Shown here piece by piece: positions 49,479-50,816 of a stretch of DNA of 50,816 bases. Source of the stretch: an uncultured Christensenellaceae bacterium (lineage in GTDB: Bacteria > Bacillota > Clostridia > Christensenellales > Borkfalkiaceae); the NCBI GenBank assembly GCA_910586675.1, contig CAJUJO010000008.1:3001-53816 (forward strand), written 5' to 3'. The position numbers and the translations under genes were made by a program. Below the pieces are notes generated by a model. It worked only from the letters and a program-made list of their open reading frames with translations. It did no database searches and had not been told where the DNA came from. Position 1 is the stretch's first letter. Each line of letters opens with the position of its first letter.

Positions 49479-50816
49479 ATGAAAAAACTATTGTCATTAA
49501 TAATTTGCGGAAGCATCGTCGCAAGCGTTTCGCTCGGATTTGCGGCATGCGGGGATACTGCGGGGGGCGAGCCTTCGCAGCCTCAAGCTCTTGATGGAAA
49601 TTACGTGCTCGAATCCGCAAAACTCGGCGGTAAGGACAGAACGAATGATTTTCAGACGTATACCGCCGCCTTTCAGCAGAACGGAACGCTTCGCGTAACG
49701 GTGAGTTATCTCGGCGCGCTGGACGTTCGTAATTCCGCTTATACCTTCGACGGCGAAACGGTAACCGAGGTTTACGGCGCAGAAACCTATTATTATACGG
49801 CGCATGGGGATACGCTGAAAACGACTTACGTCGATTTTGAGGATTGCTTCGATATTCTCTTGAAAAAAGAAAAAAAGGACGATTCCCCCCAAGCCGTGGA
49901 GTTTGAAGGCATTCTGTTCGGTACGGATATGAACGATTCCAAATTCTTCAACTACTGTCCCGCTATTCTGCGCGAAACGGTGAACGGGGAAGACGTTATG
50001 CATGTCTGGTATTGCACCAATAAGGACGACGGCGTTATCATGGATCATATCGGGTACCGTAAGGGCGTAAGACAAGCGGACGGAAAATGGCTGTTCGGCG
50101 AACAGCAAATTGCCATGCAGCCGACCCCCGATACCTGGGACAGCCGCCATACCTGTGATCCCGCAGTCGTTCGCGGAGAATTCAAGTACGGCGGAAAAAC
50201 GTATCCCTATCTTATGGCGTACCTCGGCTGCGTAACGGAAGATTACAGCAAAAACGAGACGGGGATCGCCGTTGCCGAAGCTCCCGAAGGACCCTGGATT
50301 AAGCTCGATAAGCTCAATCCCATCGTGCCGTGGCAAGACGGCGGCATGAACCAGAATACAAACAACTGGGGGACGGGAATGCCCGCTCTCATCAACGTGG
50401 ACGGGAAAGGGGATGTTCTTCTCTTTTATCAGTCGGGAAACCGAGGAACGGGAATCCAACGCTGGGATTTTTCCGATTTGGACGCGCCCGAACTTGCGCC
50501 TTCGTTTACGGCGACGCTCAATCATAAGGGAATCGTCAATTCGCAGGGGATCGCCTGTCGCGTAAATATCCCCGATTTTGCTTACGACCCCGTAGCGAAA
50601 CGCTTTTACGTATGCGGCGTAACCAACGAAAAAAATCCGCCGGATATCACGAAAACGCTTGTGAACTCCCATTCTCTCGTTGCTTATATCGAAAACGTGG
50701 AAAGCGTGGAAGCGCTTTGCGAGCTTTTGAGAACGGGTAATTACGAATGGGAAATGCTCGGTTACGTAGGTCCGTCCGATACGGGCTTTGCGCGCAATCA
50801 CAATCCCGGAATTGTT
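49479..50816 (+). CDS. Lipoprotein with lipocalin-like and beta-propeller domains, paralogue 3, C-terminus outside the window
   Basis: Open to the window edge, 446 codons from ATG 49479, with GGTGA five bases upstream. The lipobox is GFAAC (Cys24), followed by a short linker, a lipocalin-like domain (LDGNYVLESAKLGG...) and the propeller, with NYCPAILRE, MHVWYCTNKD, TWDSRHTCDPAVVRG, YLMAYLGC, GIAVAEAPEGPWIKL, RWDFSDLDAP, NIPDFAYDPV and FARNHNPGIV. It is much closer to paralogue 2 than to paralogue 1, so the 2/3 pair is the more recent duplication. It belongs to the same run of genes as the ribokinase locus. Confidence 0.72.
   Translation, partial: MKKLLSLIICGSIVASVSLGFAACGDTAGGEPSQPQALDGNYVLESAKLGGKDRTNDFQTYTAAFQQNGTLRVTVSYLGALDVRNSAYTFDGETVTEVYGAETYYYTAHGDTLKTTYVDFEDCFDILLKKEKKDDSPQAVEFEGILFGTDMNDSKFFNYCPAILRETVNGEDVMHVWYCTNKDDGVIMDHIGYRKGVRQADGKWLFGEQQIAMQPTPDTWDSRHTCDPAVVRGEFKYGGKTYPYLMAYLGCVTEDYSKNETGIAVAEAPEGPWIKLDKLNPIVPWQDGGMNQNTNNWGTGMPALINVDGKGDVLLFYQSGNRGTGIQRWDFSDLDAPELAPSFTATLNHKGIVNSQGIACRVNIPDFAYDPVAKRFYVCGVTNEKNPPDITKTLVNSHSLVAYIENVESVEALCELLRTGNYEWEMLGYVGPSDTGFARNHNPGIV

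Noticed and set aside
49497..50801. Minus-strand open frame of 434 codons
   Set aside because: Antisense to propeller paralogue 3, whose signal peptide and motifs are clear on the plus strand.
1..50816. tRNA, rRNA, CRISPR arrays, insertion sequences, phage genes
   Set aside because: Intergenic gaps are short and none shows tRNA-like arms, regular spaced repeats, transposase or integrase genes.

Overview
The window reads as a chromosome segment of an anaerobic, fermentative member of the Clostridia (Bacillota). Evidence: AdhE next to the redox repressor Rex and an [FeFe]-hydrogenase-like protein, the sporulation pair YabP/YabQ beside a DivIC-like protein, LplB/YtcP-type sugar permeases without their own ATPase, and clear housekeeping genes with sigma-A promoters. 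Base composition is moderate, with a G/C-biased third codon position that creates many long antisense shadow ORFs. The exact lineage cannot be fixed from sequence alone; an uncultured gut clostridium (for example of the Christensenellales) is a guess. No rRNA, tRNA, CRISPR array, transposase or phage gene was seen, and no gene-free stretch exceeds 300 bases.

Layout. 1-4.6 kb (minus strand): metY (cut by the window edge), smpB, rnr, secG and a small lipoprotein. 4.7-11.2 kb (plus): aroK-panE, gltX-thyA-folA and typA, with many 4-base ATGA start/stop overlaps. 11.3-14.2 kb: yabP-yabQ-divIC-ppx-like gene and a membrane metalloprotease-like gene. 14.2-17.7 kb: a small XRE regulator, then a low-molecular-weight phosphatase, a GH127 family glycosidase and a DtxR-like regulator in one tight run. 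17.7-24.2 kb: aroA, a YgjP-like metalloprotease, tyrA, then a run with a DUF1934-like gene, a metallo-beta-lactamase-fold hydrolase, rho and a ROK sugar kinase. 24.2-29.7 kb: an unusual PadR regulator fused to a long coiled coil and four membrane segments, divergent from a YkvI-like transporter, and an ABC importer of the NMT1/SsuA type. 29.7-37.4 kb: valS, then rex-adhE and a hydrogenase-like gene.

37.4 kb to the end is the accessory part. Ribokinase, a LacI-type repressor, two sugar ABC permeases, a large solute-binding lipoprotein and a nucleoside hydrolase are followed by a secreted protein with duplicated modules and three tandem lipoproteins that look like beta-propeller (GH43-like) proteins, the last one cut by the window edge. 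Together these look like a capture-cleave-import-phosphorylate locus for a ribose- or furanose-containing substrate, with LacI-type operators at the promoter and before the transporter genes.

The strongest global signal is that several genes (smpB, aroK, the XRE gene, aroA, ygjP, the DUF1934-like gene, ykvI) have a good -10 box 4-10 bases before the start codon and no Shine-Dalgarno sequence, which predicts leaderless mRNAs. Other genes in the same window have normal 25-60 base leaders with good ribosome binding sites.
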